From Pogonophryne albipinna (Eukaryota; Chordata; Actinopteri; Perciformes; Artedidraconidae), in contig CM053251.1 in assembly GCA_028583405.1 (NCBI GenBank), positions 2,101,094 to 2,165,093 of the forward strand: a stretch of 64,000 nt of DNA, written 5' to 3'. How positions within the stretch are numbered: the stretch's first letter is position 1; every line of letters starts with the position of its first letter. The translations under genes and the position numbers were made by a program. A model generated the notes under the pieces. The model ran no database searches. It was not told where the DNA came from and was given only the letters and a program-made list of their open reading frames with translations. This document shows positions 41,347 through 55,907 of the stretch, one piece after another.

Positions 41347-41790
41347 CGGCCCGTCCACACAGCCTCGGCAGAAGCGTCAGCCAATGAAATCCCGTGTATG
41401 CAAATCTGCCAGTACAAGCGCTAGCCAATCAAACCGCGTGTATGCTGGGAGAGACTACGCAGGTCATTTCCTCATATTCAAAAAATGGAGGGAAAATTCA
41501 TTATAGCGGTAGTGAATCACCCGGTGCTGTATGACCAGTCTCTGTTCATCTACCGGGATACAAACCGGAGGAGCGAGGCATGGAGGGAGGTGGCAGAGGC
41601 AGTGGGTGAAACTGGTAGGTTTTCGCCTGTTTGGGGATTTTATATCCAGTTTACTTCGTTTTAACATTGCTATTGCTTTGTATGTCGGGGGCGGGAGATT
41701 CATGTGATTGGTTGTTGGTCGCAAAAAATCCCCAAGCTTCAGACACGCCCACCTCCAAGCGTCAACGCACACCGCTGTGTGGACGGGCTG
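41347..41790 (+). mobile_element. Harbinger-type element (copy 2) retaining a MADF exon
   Basis: Ends CGGCCCGTCCACACAGCC and GCTGTGTGGACGGGCTG are inverted copies, flanked by TTA at 41344-41346 and 41791-41793. The outer parts match the element at 10039 (GCCAATCAAACCGCGTGT, GGGGCGGGAGATTCATGTGA). The centre carries a short coding exon of a MADF-type DNA-binding protein, the accessory gene carried by Harbinger transposons. The transposase itself is absent. Confidence 0.87.
41485..41614 (+). pseudogene. MADF-domain exon of a Harbinger accessory protein (remnant)
   Basis: ATG at 41485 opens MEGKFIIAVVNHPVLYDQSL, continuing FIYRDTNRRSEAWREVAEAV and GET. This is the first half of a MADF domain: a hydrophobic start, a V-x-x-H/R-P-x-L-Y/W-D motif, a Y-R-D block and the E-A-W-x-E-V/I-A tryptophan helix. 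A GTAGGT donor follows at 41615, as if this were exon 1 of a spliced gene. In Harbinger elements this protein works with the DDE transposase in end recognition. The rest of the gene is deleted, but the exon has no stop or frameshift, so it may be recent or selected. Inference of function is from family only. Confidence 0.75.
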
Positions 41791-43524
41791 TTACAGTTCT
41801 AAATACAAACAAAGTGTTCAAAAAATAACACCTAGTTGGATTCTGATAGTTGCCTAGTGTGACATTTTACATACATTTATGATAAAGTAATGGGAAACAT
41901 TTTTTGGGACTGATTTTGTCATTTGATTGCATGAAGAAATGCAGCATTCAAGATTATATCTTAAAATGTCCAGGTTAAAACTAGAATGTAACATTATTTA
42001 ATGGTATTGCATGTAAACAAATGTTTGCAGTGCGTGGAGATTGTTCTGTGTTTACCTGCTAAAAGACTACATATTGTCTAATCTGATATAACTGATCTCC
42101 TTTCAGTTTAGATTTGTTCTAGTTTAGTCAAGACAGATAATAATGTGTCACATTAGGGCAGGACAACATTTTGGACACACCACGATAAGGTTGGTGTGAT
42201 AATATTAAACGTTTGACAATTGATGCTTTCACACCATACTAACACAAGGAGAATTAGATAGATAATCATCAGTAATGTGCCTTACTGTAGCTAGTAGAGG
42301 AAAGTAGTCATACTGCAAGAGAAGTCTGGTCAATGTTGAAAATGACATCCCTTTTTATAGTTATGCAGCCTTTCATAATTAGCAAAAAGCAGCACTTTCA
42401 ATATTTTGATATCCAAAATCTAAGACTATATATCCAGTCTCATTTCACGACGTTGATGTTGTGTGTATTTATATATTCCCAGTCCTAAACCACACCATAG
42501 TTAGCCAAATTAGATTTTGTCTCTAAATTACGCAGGTTTGAAAACGATGTAAAAACCCTGGATTGATTGAATCCTGAAAATCACCAAAATGGTTGAGAAG
42601 TGGTCGCTGCTACTTCTAGACATAGTCCGTAAAAAAGTAGTTAAGATCATTTGATAATCTTTCTATATCAACTACCAATTTTAACACAACAGTTAAACAT
42701 GTTTTGATCTGCAAATCATCATAAATGGAAATTCTCACTTTCGCATTGTGTCTTTTACAAATCACAGCATCTGCTCTATGCCTCACGTTGGCTCATACTG
42801 TAGTATTGTATGTGGTGGTGAAGGCAGCGTATGCAGACTTGTTCCGATCTGACAGCCTCTTTCTGCTGCACTGATTGTGACCTGACCTTTCCTGAAGCTG
42901 TCTAATGACACAGAGCTCACACCCTGTTGCGTATGGATCTCCCTTTAACTCTGGGATGTTTTGCGGTGCTTTGACATTTAACCTTTGCTCACATCTGCTC
43001 GGGTCGATCTGCTGCCAAATCTGCTGATATCATTGATTTTTGTGTCGCTCGCAAAGCTCTCTTTATCGGCTCGTGGTCACTTAGACGTTCCTCTCAAAAT
43101 ATCTCATTTAGCTCTTGACATGTAAAGTGGCATCTGAACTCGACTCCCTTTCGCGCCTTTCTGTTCTGCCTAATAATTGCTGACAGTGCTGGTATCATAT
43201 TCTCTAAAGGTAAAGTGAAGAGGAAGCAGTTGTGTTTGCTGTGTCAGCGAATAAAGCGGCTCAAAGCTAACTTGGTGTGCTCAGAATATCATAATTCACT
43301 GCATTATTCTCTTATACAGTAGGGAACATAACTTTCATATATTAGAATTTTACACACAGCACAGAGCATTAACGTTAAATTTTAAGTCCCGCTAAATTAA
43401 TTAAAATGCCTTAGACACAGCAGAAATGATCTTTTAGCCTCCTCTGTGGGGTCAATCTAGTTAAGGCACTGAACGCAATGAATGTTAGCTCACAAGGCAA
43501 AAAGGAGCTACAATCCTGGAACAC
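41791..43524. other. Intergenic, no recognised element
   Basis: About 1.7 kb of AT-rich, unique-looking sequence. Confidence 0.4.
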
Positions 43525-43745
43525 ATTAGCGTCTAGCTTAGCTTAACGTCTAGTTTAGCGTCTAGCTTAGTTTAGCGTCTAGCTTAGCTTAACGTCTAGC
43601 TTAGCGTCTAGCTTAGCTTAGCGTTTAGCTTAGCTTAACGTCTAGCTTAGCGTCTAGCTTAGCTTAACGTCTAGCTTAGCGTCTAGCTTAGCTTAGCGTC
43701 TAGCTTAGCGTCTAGCTTAGCGTCTAGCTTAGCGTCTGCTAGCGT
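43525..43745 (+). repeat. Minisatellite of AGCTTAGCGTCT / AGCTTAGCTTAACGTCT units
   Basis: Short 12-bp and 17-bp units built from TAGCTT, AGCGTC and AACGTC alternate over 220 bp. Later units settle into a plain 12-bp repeat (43690-43740). Confidence 0.95.
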
Positions 43746-43864
43746 GGACAAATTGCAACCAAATTAAAGTCCTCTGGGTACAACTGAAAAACAAAGTTTG
43801 TAAACGCACATTATAGCATTGTAGTCAGTCAGTCATTTTGGACACTAAATTATTTGGTTATTCC

Positions 43865-44446
43865 TCATGTGTCAAACTCAAGGCCCGGGGTCCAAATTAG
43901 GCCCTTGGTGGATTTAATTTTGCCCCGCAGGATAATTTCTAATTACTATTAGATCTGGCCCGCCGGTATATTGCACGCACACCTTCACTCCATCCTGAGG
44001 GTCTCCTCAGCTCAGAGCCTGAGCCCAAACATTGATGACCTTGCACCCAAGATGAGACGCCAAGTATCTGCTTGAACTAGCATCACAGAACAGCACACTG
44101 AGTATCCATGGATGTTTCCTTCTGCACTTTCTCTCACGTCAACATGGCATGTTTGGTTTTTTCATTGTGGGAAATAGTTTTTTCGAAGCTGTTGTTGGCC
44201 TGTGGGAAAATGTAATCATAAGAAATGACTCTGGAAAAGCTGCAGATAGAGCCATAAGAAATGAATGCAACTGATTGTTTAATGTTGTTTTTAAAGGCAA
44301 TAATTTAAGCTTTGTTAGTTCCTGGTTTAATATGAGCAATAAGTTCATTTCAATAAGTTCTGCAATAAACATTGAACCAGTCCGGCCCTCGACTAGTACC
44401 CATTTTTTTATTTTGGCCCACTGTGTATTTGACTTTGACACCCCTG
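43865..44446. mobile_element. hAT element remnant with transposase C-terminus trace
   Basis: Left CATGTGTCAAACTCAAGGCC and right TTGACTTTGACACCCCTG are ends of the CAGGGGTGTCAAACTC type. Inside, near 43990-44075, the + frame reads SILRVSSAQSLSPNIDDLAP, then KMRRQVSA and a stop, resembling the C-terminal end of hAT (Charlie/GTF2IRD2-like) transposases. The rest of the frame is degraded. Confidence 0.7.
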
Positions 44447-46404
44447 CTCTACACCAATGCTAACAAGTGTTATCTGCAGTTGTTTCTCGGACTGCTGGTG
44501 GATGTTAGCTACATTTAAGACCACTTTATTTGTCCACCTAGCACACCCAATGGTATGCCTTCAATGTGGAGGTAAAAGGAGAAAGTTGGTCACCAAGCAG
44601 TGGGTTGAAGTACATTTACAGTCTGACCAGTATGAAAGCATATTAGTTAGGGAAGTATGTAAATTAGTATTTAAATCCAATATGTATGCAGACTGCACCA
44701 TCTACCTCCCTCACTTTCTAAAGGCTAGAGCAGTGTTTGTTTGTTGACCTATAAAGGTCTCTTGTGATGCAGTTTGGGCACTTCATTTCTTTCAAGCCCT
44801 AATGTTGGGAATAAAGCATTTCTGTGAGAGAACACCCGGATGAGCCTGGATAACTCTGGCAAGTCAATGAAAAGTGTGAAATTGTCTTGTTTTGTTCTTC
44901 CTCCCGTCCTCTGTAGAAAACTCATGTTCACAGCTGCTCACATCCTTTCTTATTCTACTTTTGTTATCTGCTTTTGAAGCGAGGCTGTTTGACATGCATT
45001 AGATTATTCTGTCCAGCTTCACTCTGTCAAAAATGAAAGCTGTGGCTCATCTATCCGCAAATGCTGCTTTTCTGGATATAATAATGATAGATATTTCTGC
45101 CTCAGTCGCTGCAAATTGAAGCAATGTTGGTGCCAAAGGCATGCAGCATACAGAGGTCTATTTTTAGAGAAAGTTTCCTATTCATTTCCACAAAGTTTCC
45201 ATAAAACTTATATAGTTTAAAGTAGAAGAAGCACACAAAAAGAATACTAATATAAAGTATACTGTATGTAATGTGATATCTACCTAATCTATATGCATGT
45301 ATGCAATGTTAAGACACAGAACTCTAGGCGAAAGGACACCAGAGAATTCATAAATAAAGACCGGGTGACAACAAACCAAATGCTTATCCAAAACAACTGT
45401 TATAATTGTGTAGAAACTCCTTTTATACCATCATATATTAGTCAAGTATGGAATAATGTTTGCATGGTTTTACTTTCTATAGCAAAAAACGAATGGCCGC
45501 TCCCATTTCTTTTCTACTTTGACTTTTAATTAAAGTCGGATCATCCCACCTCTCAGTTGTTAACCTGATGGTATCCTTAAAACCAGAAAAATGGGCCAAA
45601 ACTTACAAAATAAGGAAGCACCTGGTTCTTTTTAAATTTTTGCATCACTATTAAGGGTCTCTGATGAATTATAACGATTTGAAAGACTATTAAAAAGTAA
45701 GAAAATGCTCCTTCTATACTTCATCACAGCATGAGCCCCTTGCAGATGGCCGCTGTGGATCCATCTTCCTGCCTCTGTGTCGGTTCCTTCTCTTATTTCT
45801 ATTACATGCTTCAATGGGAGTTACAAGCCACTCAATCATTGCCTTCCCCTTTGATCGAAGCTGGTGGAGAGAAAAAAAAGCGCCCTTATTGTGCTGGGAC
45901 TCTGGGGTGAAGAGGTTGGGCCTTTGGGGGTCAGCTGCTCTCTCTCCAGATATTACATCATGTTTATCCAGGAGGAGGTACAAACAGCCGTATGAGCCAG
46001 TGTCCTGCACAATGACTTTGATCTTCACTGCTTCCCCAGGGTCAGATACGAGTGAAGGTCATAACTTCTCACAGATTAAATCTGCTAAACCCCCTTCACT
46101 TTGGGCCAGAAATACTACTGGCTGCCCCTTTTTAACCTTTGACCTGTCCCACGAGGGCTGAAATGGAAAAAGTAAACCCCTGTTAACCGTAATCGTAGAG
46201 TGATGAGTAGCTGCATGGCTTCAAAGCAAAAAGGGTGAAATTAAAGTATCAAGTCGGCGCGAGACCTGTTTCTGTTTTTATCCCTGTCTTTCCGCCTCTC
46301 TACGACCATCTCTCGCTGTCAAGGTGATGTTGCCGGGCAACAGCCAAAAGGAAATAGGATTCGGCATGGCAAGGTCAAGACTGAATGCCTCACATCGCTT
46401 TCTT

Positions 46405-46415
<11 letters not shown>
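44447..46415. other. Intergenic, no recognised element
   Basis: About 2 kb without recognisable repeats or exons. Confidence 0.4.
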
Positions 46416-46466
<51 letters not shown>

Positions 46467-46476
46467 ACGCACACAC
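46416..46476 (+). repeat. (CA)n microsatellite with CGCA interruptions
   Basis: 61 bp, preceded by a TCTCTC stretch. Confidence 0.95.
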
Positions 46477-47898
46477 GAGCAACCTTGAGCTTGATGCTGC
46501 AAATCCCCTGAAATCCTCCTTGACTTTTTATTTTCATCTGATTCCGAGCCTCCTGACTCTTCGCCCTGCCTTCATCCGCCTCAGACATTATGTTTCTACA
46601 ACACTTGTTATAAAACTGGTGTGGGAGGATGGGAGGAAGTGGCCTTATTAATGAGCAAGGAGACTTTCGAGGGTGTGGAGGGGATTACCGTGCTGACCTT
46701 CAGTGGACACGGGTCACAGAGACAATCACTGTCGTTTGGTCATTACCCAGTCTGGCTTTGATTGTGGTGTTTGCTAAAAGCTGAGGTGCAAAGATGGTGG
46801 GGGTCATTGGGAAGAAGGAGGGGGGGTTTGGAAAGTATGGAATTTCATTACTTGTTGAGTCTGTTGAATGCTCTGTGGGTTTTAATGCATCATGATTGTA
46901 TTTATTTATTTATACTTTTATTAGCTAAGAGCACCATGCAAGTGTTTCTAGATCAATAACAAGATTATCCATCCATGCAAAAATAGAATTTAGCAAATGT
47001 AGAGGGCTTACACTGTTTTGTGAATATATCACATAGATACTTATTCATTCAAAATACCAAGTAATTAAGGACTTGGATTTGGGGCTAAGTCACTTTGTTA
47101 TGCTTTTGATTCAGCAGTATTTCAACCATCCTTGTAGTTGATGCTTATAGTTTAGTTTTCTTTCTCCTGCAGTTTTCTTTTTGTCTCACTTACGGTTTCT
47201 TACTTTACTCGTTTTGTCATTTTTGTAAATAACTTCAACATGCTGTATACATGAAATCCGTCTTGTAGCTGGAGTGAAAAATGAGCCGGAGTCATTGGCA
47301 GCAGATGTTCAAGTGTCATTCGCCGCTCTTCCACATCAGGTTTCTGCTGTACTTGCAATTTAAAAAGAACACTCACCATTTACTTTACGTACCGTACCCT
47401 TGGCAAAGCATGCAGCATCTATTTCAAAACGTCTGTCTTTGCCTACATCTGCACCTTCAATAATAATACTGCATTTTGTGTTTTTTCTTTCAACAATCAG
47501 TGTCTTGTATTGGAGCCTTTAAAGAGACATGGACACAAACAAAACAAATACATTCCCATGTGCAAAAGGTAGTTTTTTGCCCAATGTCACCTTCGGGGCT
47601 CTGTATCTTGGTTTATAATGTCAGCTTTAATGTTGCTGCAAAACCACACCTGTTATCTTTTGATGTCACACCTGAAAGTCATCCAGAGATTGAAGTCAAT
47701 TGGAGATATGCGTGAGCTCGTAGCGTTAGCCTGGAGCAGCTAGTCTTTTGCCTATAGTATAATCTACCTTCTTTAATCAGCCAGTGTTGCTGCGAGTGAG
47801 CAGATAAAGAGGGCAATTCGTGCAAAGAATAAGAACAGCTGTTGACGAGGAACAAGCCTGAGACATGTCAGCCGTCACAAACTGACTCTTTCAACTCA
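46477..47898. other. Intergenic, no recognised element
   Basis: Unique-looking sequence; no exon supported. Confidence 0.4.
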
Positions 47899-48370
47899 CT
47901 GGAAAAATGCTGCTCTGAAAACGACTTAAACAATAATGAAAACAAGGTGTTTTCACTTGAAATAAGTACAAACATCTGCCAATAGAACAAGTGAAAATTA
48001 GCTTGGTAAGATTCCCTGAAATAAGATGTGATATTTAGATAAATCAGATCTTGTAATTAGCTGGGGGAACTCATTTTGAACTATATTTGACCAGAATCAG
48101 GAAGTGTTAGAATATAAGCCGCAAATGCTCAAAGATTTCTGTTTTCTGATGTTAGTTGGTGATTTTTCAAAAGAATTGTTTCATCTGAGATACAACTCAA
48201 AATAAGATTTTTTGACTCAACAAGAGGATGCATTGTCCAAAAACAAAACCCGATATCTCACTGCAGTTACTTGTCAAGTTATTATCTCTTATAGCAGGTG
48301 TCAAGACATATTCTGACATTAGACAAATACACTTGGCAAGATTCTGAGTTTTTGGATGCTTTTGTGATGT
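47899..48370. mobile_element. Probable fish miniature element (CACTGGAAAAATGCTGCT end)
   Basis: CACTGGAAAAATGCTGCT followed by alternating AAGTGAAAATTAGCTTGG, CTGAAATAAGATGTG and TCAAAATAAGATTTTTTGAC motifs resembles a miniature element common in fish. The opposite end is not clear, so the limits are approximate. Confidence 0.45.
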
Positions 48371-49712
48371 TTTTTCTCCAGCACAGGTATTTAAGTTGTC
48401 TGGCAGGTATGCAGGGGGGGGGGGGTTTAGGGAGGCCTCATGGGTATCAGGCAGGAGGGTAAACAAGCTTCAAAGCCCCAGCAGAAGCCTCAGACTTGAC
48501 CCGGGGTGAAGCACGACTCATTAGTTTCATGCCAGGCAGCATCTGGAGTAATCACACCACGGACCATATCACTCTGAACTGAAAACACGGAAGAGACATG
48601 CTAACAGGGTGCAACATTTACGAGTAATGTGCTTTTTAAATTCATAGATAACATCTCCAAAAAACATCAATTCAAGTACTTCATAAAAGATGTGATTGAT
48701 GGTTTAAATTTAAAAAACAGCTTTTCCACTCCGAGCCTCACATTTCTCAGGAAAAGGAATTGGTCAAATACATCTCTGGTTTCTTTTCTCTCTGCTAGAT
48801 CTCTCTTAATTGAATGAGGTTGCACAGATTTCCTTGCTGACTGAAAACCACTCTGGCGAGATGACAACACAGCATTTCTCCAATTTCATTTCTCATATTT
48901 TTAAATAAGATTTTTGTCTAGAGTGATACGATACATTTCAGCTTTATTGAGGACATTTGCTTCCCCGGAACAACCTCTTCATAGATCAGATAAACCTGGT
49001 TGTACAGTGTAAACCTGAGGCACTTGCTCAGAAATCCATCAACGCACTCTTATCTTTTCTAGGAAGTCATTGATTTATTACAGGCGGAGAATACTGTCCT
49101 TGTCAAAGCGTGCTAACCCGTCCTGCTATCACTTTGATCATGTAATGACAAAATACTGTGATGAAAACCTCAAAAGGTGTTGTCCGCCGAAGACCTCGTG
49201 GCGGAGACCATCGGTCCATCTGACGGCTTCTGTGGTCGGAGGGTGATTGATAACCGGGTGGCAGATGTTTCAGGAAATAGGCCATTGATAACAGTCCCAA
49301 AGGAGCCCCTGATTGGAGTTCAACATCCCCCCGTCCGTCCGTCCCACCAGCCCATCCATCACTGGCTGAAACTGAGAGCTGCCCTTGAGTGTCAGCGACC
49401 AAGTGTTGATGGAATAGGTGCTGATGAGATGCACAGATTTGCGTGATATCCCAACAGGGTGCACAGATGCCCACAGTTTACATTTGGCTTGGTTGATGCT
49501 CTTCTTAGTCATAGCAGAGATTCAGATGCTAGCTGGACAACATGTGGTGTTCACTTACATGTACTGGATGTAACCACGCATAGACATTGCAAATCAAGCT
49601 GCTGTAAGCTGTGCAGACATCACTGCAAGACAGTAGGAAGTGTTGCATTGAAAACCAGCCAACCCTCACCTAGGATTCAAGAAGTCACAGGCTCCTCCAA
49701 CAGAGCAACATT
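48371..49712. other. Intergenic, no recognised element
   Basis: Unique-looking sequence; overlapping frames on both strands at 49103-49512 are typical of GC-richer chance ORFs. Confidence 0.4.
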
Positions 49713-49760
49713 ACATTGCATTTAGCTGAGGCTTTTATCCAAAGCTATGTTCATGAGTTC
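49713..49760 (-). repeat. Degenerate SINE tail (related to 58785-58983)
   Basis: ACATTACATTGCATTTAGCT and AGGCTTTTATCCAAAGC match the tail of the SINE at 58785; the head is not recognisable. Confidence 0.5.
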
Positions 49761-50019
49761 TTAATAATGATCAGAAGGAACAAGATCATGAATGCAAGGT
49801 GCCAGACTGATGTTCCTTTGAAGGATATCCTGTATTCAACCACATTTCTACGGGCTTTGAGCAGAACCAGACAAGTAGGGGTGCCTCCTAGTTGCCTGAC
49901 ATTGAAACAATTACAAAATGTTCAATCATTGCTGTGTCAACAAAGGAATGGAAGCTGAGCAATTTTGTTCCACCAAATGTTTTTAAAGCAAGGATCGATG
50001 CTATCCAATCGGAAACTGT

Positions 50020-50205
50020 TGGAACCTGTAAATGTTACTAGCTATGTAAACTGTAGTCGCTGTAAATATGCTGTATGATGTCCTTTTTGTTTTTCTGTTA
50101 TTTGTATATGTATTCGTGTGGAACCTACTTGCAGCAGGTCACCCTTGAAAAAGAGATCAATGATCTCAATGAGATTCACCTGCATAAATAAAGGTTTGCA
50201 AAGAA
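50020..50205 (+). mobile_element. 3' end of a non-LTR retrotransposon
   Basis: CCCTTGAAAAAGAGATCAAT, GATCTCAATGAGATTCACCT and GCATAAATAAAGG form a 3' end shared by many fish LINE copies. The upstream limit is approximate. Confidence 0.55.
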
Positions 50206-50593
50206 GTATCCATGCTCAACATCAGGATGTAATCCAGACAGAAACAGTAAATACACAGTTTGAGTCGGGAAGTTTGAGATGCATTTCTCCTTTTCCAGGT
50301 ATCCCCTGAAATGGCCCTCTTGTTTTCCAGAGTGTTCATTTTGTTAGATGAGGAGTCCCTCTTCACGTTTAGGGCAAGAGAAAACCGTAACCTTATTGTG
50401 TTGCTGTCCCTTAAGAGTCTTACCCTAACACTGCACTTAATTAGAAGAGGAGAAAGGTTACCAAAGTGTTGGCTTCCGACCCTTTTGAATCGAGCACTGC
50501 ATAACGTTTGTCTTCCATATATCTATTTGCTGTGAGAAGTTCAACTAAAGAAATTGACCATTCCTATGAATCTTGACAAACCTCTGATCTAAT

Positions 50594-50627
<34 letters not shown>

Positions 50628-51994
50628 CCATGCAACAAATCCTTTGCAAAGACGATAATGTTCAGTGTTTGGCAGAGGGGCTGGTTCAACACGAGGTCAT
50701 TTTTGAAGCACTATGGTGGTGGTTGTTTTATGAGGCTAATGTGACAGTACTGGCCACACTGTTGGACTGAATGTGATCCTTTCTAGCATTGTGTACAAGA
50801 ACACACTGAAGTGCTTATCCCCGAAAATGTCTTGAAAATAAGAAACACAAACAGAGAAACTCCCGGATTACCGTTGTAAGAGAGACTTGCCAGGTAGATG
50901 ATGTTTCCTTTCTAAGCAGACAAAGAGATCTGGCCTTGGTGTGCTGCTGTTGTTCGTGTTTTCAGCTGAGCCTGTCAGCGGGGTGCAAAAAGCATTCAGC
51001 TCTGAAGGATTTGAGAAACAGTGCAATCGTCCTGAATTTAAATGGGTTCAGGGCCCGGCGTGCAGATGGCTGCGTACACCGCCAGATACGCCGTTCAACC
51101 GCCGCTCTTTTCTCTCTCTAATCGCACCCTCTCTTTTTCTCATTGCCGTCTTTCGCAGCCTCTTTATCACTGTGCTTCTGTAGGCACCTTGTGTACACTC
51201 TTAAACACACATCCAGAAGCACACACTATTTTACTCTTGTTCATTCTCTCGCTGTCTCCCTCACCCTCTTACCCAGCATTGCCTCACCTTCCTTCCTTTT
51301 TTCTCCCTCCCTCCTTTCCTATTTCCCAGTCCTGAGATAAAGACATCGTTTTTCTTTCACCGCCAATCAGGTCAACACAATTACACAAACCAGCAAACAC
51401 GCTTCTCTCTTTGTGTCTCTCTAACATGGCCTCTCTTTTCCTCCCCTTCCTTCATTTCCAAGTTTCCACGCTCTGAGAAATGAGATAAAGAAATCGCGTT
51501 TTGAGCGAAGTGCGAATGGCACAAACTAGCAGGCATACACCTCGAACTCTGCCTCTATCCATCACTTTCCTTGTCCGTCAAACTCAACGACATCATGAGA
51601 TGCATTTTTTATTTCTTTAACTCAATAGAACAGTTTTGATACTTATAAAAAGGGTCTCCAACTCACGTTTGGTAGACGTTCTTTAAGACTTGGCCCAAGA
51701 CCCATTCCTTATATAGTCAAATGCTTCAACCTCATCTCTTTAATGTTCTAGATACAGTCCCGAATAGTTCCCAAATAAAACCTTAGTGATTCAGCAGCAA
51801 ATATGGTGAATGCCAAAAAACCCTGTGCCCCCCCCTCACTGTCAACAACACATTGCCAAACCAATTTGTTCGTCATTCATCTTTTCTTCTTGTAAACCAC
51901 AACATACATGATGAAAACACTTCAGACACATCATAGATGTCAACTCTGTGTCCCTTGTCATGTTACCTCAAACAACTATTCTTCTTTGATTCTC
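50206..51994. other. Intergenic; (AAC)n at 50594-50629, otherwise unrecognised
   Basis: A (CAA)12 microsatellite lies at 50594-50629; 51190-51340 is pyrimidine-rich. No exon supported. Confidence 0.45.
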
Positions 51995-52240
51995 ACGGCG
52001 GCGTGCGTTGAAGCTTCTGCTCATTCACTTTGAATTCGAGTTGCCCGCTTCAAAAGTTGAGCAATGTTCAACTTTTGAAGCTTTCGACTGAAGCGTCAGC
52101 CAATCAAATCATATGCCAGTACAAGCTCTAGCCAATCAAACCGCGTGCTTGTGTGTCCGGGGCGGGAGATTCAGGTGATTGTTTGTTGGTCGAGCTTCAG
52201 ACGCGCCCGCCGGCAAGCTTCAACGCACCGTGTGGACGCT
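51995..52240. mobile_element. Harbinger-type miniature element (copy 3), degraded ends
   Basis: ACGGCGGCGTGCGTTGAAGC to AAGCTTCAACGCACCGTGTG match the element at 10039. It keeps the internal GCTTCAAAAGTTGAGCAATG / TTCAACTTTTGAAGC hairpin, TACAAGCTCTAGCCAATCAA and GGGGCGGGAGATTCAGGTGA. The outermost CGGCCCGTCCAC and a TTA duplication are lost. Confidence 0.82.
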
Positions 52241-53824
<1,584 letters not shown>

Positions 53825-54012
53825 CCATCTGGTCTGCTCTAGTTCTCTTATAGAGCGTCTGATGAATGGTGAGCAGAGGGCTGTACAGCGATCGGGACAC
53901 ATGGCAACTCCCACTCGACTTAATCAGCCACAACAACGTTCATTCCCCGCATCTATCTCTCTTTCCGGAAATTCATTAACCCGCAGGGCCACCACGTTCC
54001 AACACCACTGAC

Positions 54013-54248
54013 CACAGAGAGGGACAGAGAGAGAGCAAGAGAGGGAGAGAGAGAGAAAGAGAGGGAGAGAGAGAGCAAGAGAGGGAGAGGGAGAGAGAGA
54101 GAGGGAGCAAGAGAGGGAGAGAGAGAGAAAGAGAGGGAGAGAGAGAGCAAGAGAGGGAGAGGGAGAGAGAGAGAGGGAGCAAGAGAGGGAGAGAGAGAGC
54201 GAGAGAGAGAGCAAGAGAGAGAGAGCGAGCAAGAGAGGGAGAGAAAGA
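54013..54248 (+). repeat. Purine (GA) tract with 72-bp internal period
   Basis: GAGAGAG/GGGAGA sequence in which GGGAGCAAGAGAGGGAGAGA recurs at 54104 and 54176 (period 72). The reverse translation gives a 24-residue Ser/Leu repeat, not a protein. All-purine, so prone to triplex structure. Confidence 0.93.
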
Positions 54249-54420
54249 TGGAGTATTTGAGGGCTTTTCTAGGATTATATATATATAGGAGAAAATACAG
54301 TATTTTTTCTGGGGAGGATATTAATGCGAATCGGATTTCTTTTCTCAGATGTATCAAAAACTGGTGAACAATGGAAAATGTACTAATGTGATTGTGCAAT
54401 ACCACTGCTCATGTACATTT

Positions 54421-54666
54421 GGCCGGCGATATCCTTCCCCTTAACCTATCACATACAAGGTGTTTGAGTGCTAGCCAAGAGTGTTAGACAGCGATGTCAC
54501 TATGTTGCAGGAAGTAAACAAAGGAGGTGTTTCCGGCAGGGGGGAGTGTGTGTGAACGAAACTCCCTCTGGAGGGGATTTTAGCCTTTTGTTCAGACCAT
54601 TTACATGCACTAAAACCTATTTAACATGCTAAAGGAAAGGGACAACCCCATATAGGGCCTCTTTAC
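54421..54666 (+). mobile_element. TTAA-end element family, 3' half (copy 5)
   Basis: CTTAACCTATCACATACAAG, GTGCTAGCCAAGAGTGTTAG, GAAACTCCCTCTGGAGGG, CATTTACATGCACTAAAACC and the end ATAGGGCCTCTTTA match the right half of copies 3 and 7. The left half and any array are missing. Confidence 0.82.
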
Positions 54667-54910
54667 GTTTCTGAGGTCAATTTTTAAATGATCATTTGCG
54701 CTAATTCTCTTCGTGTGAATGTGTCTTTGTCTGTTTCTTATGTGTTACATTTAAAAAGATCAATTCACATTAAGACACTCGCATTTAAGAAAACCTCAGT
54801 GTCTACATTTCTGTTTGTTTATGTGAACATCCCAGCATGTGTATTTCATTCTGAAAATACGGCTTTGTGTGAGTGAGTCGGTGTGTCTGCATCTACCCAT
54901 TCAAGCTGTA

Positions 54911-55902
<992 letters not shown>

Positions 55903-55907
55903 AAAGG

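Noticed and set aside
49103..49474. Frames of 89-123 codons on both strands
   Set aside because: Overlapping open frames on both strands with no motif or splice support; probably chance in GC-richer DNA.
50118..50309. 63-codon frame over CAATGAGATTCACCTGCATA
   Set aside because: The start of the frame is a retroposon 3' end.
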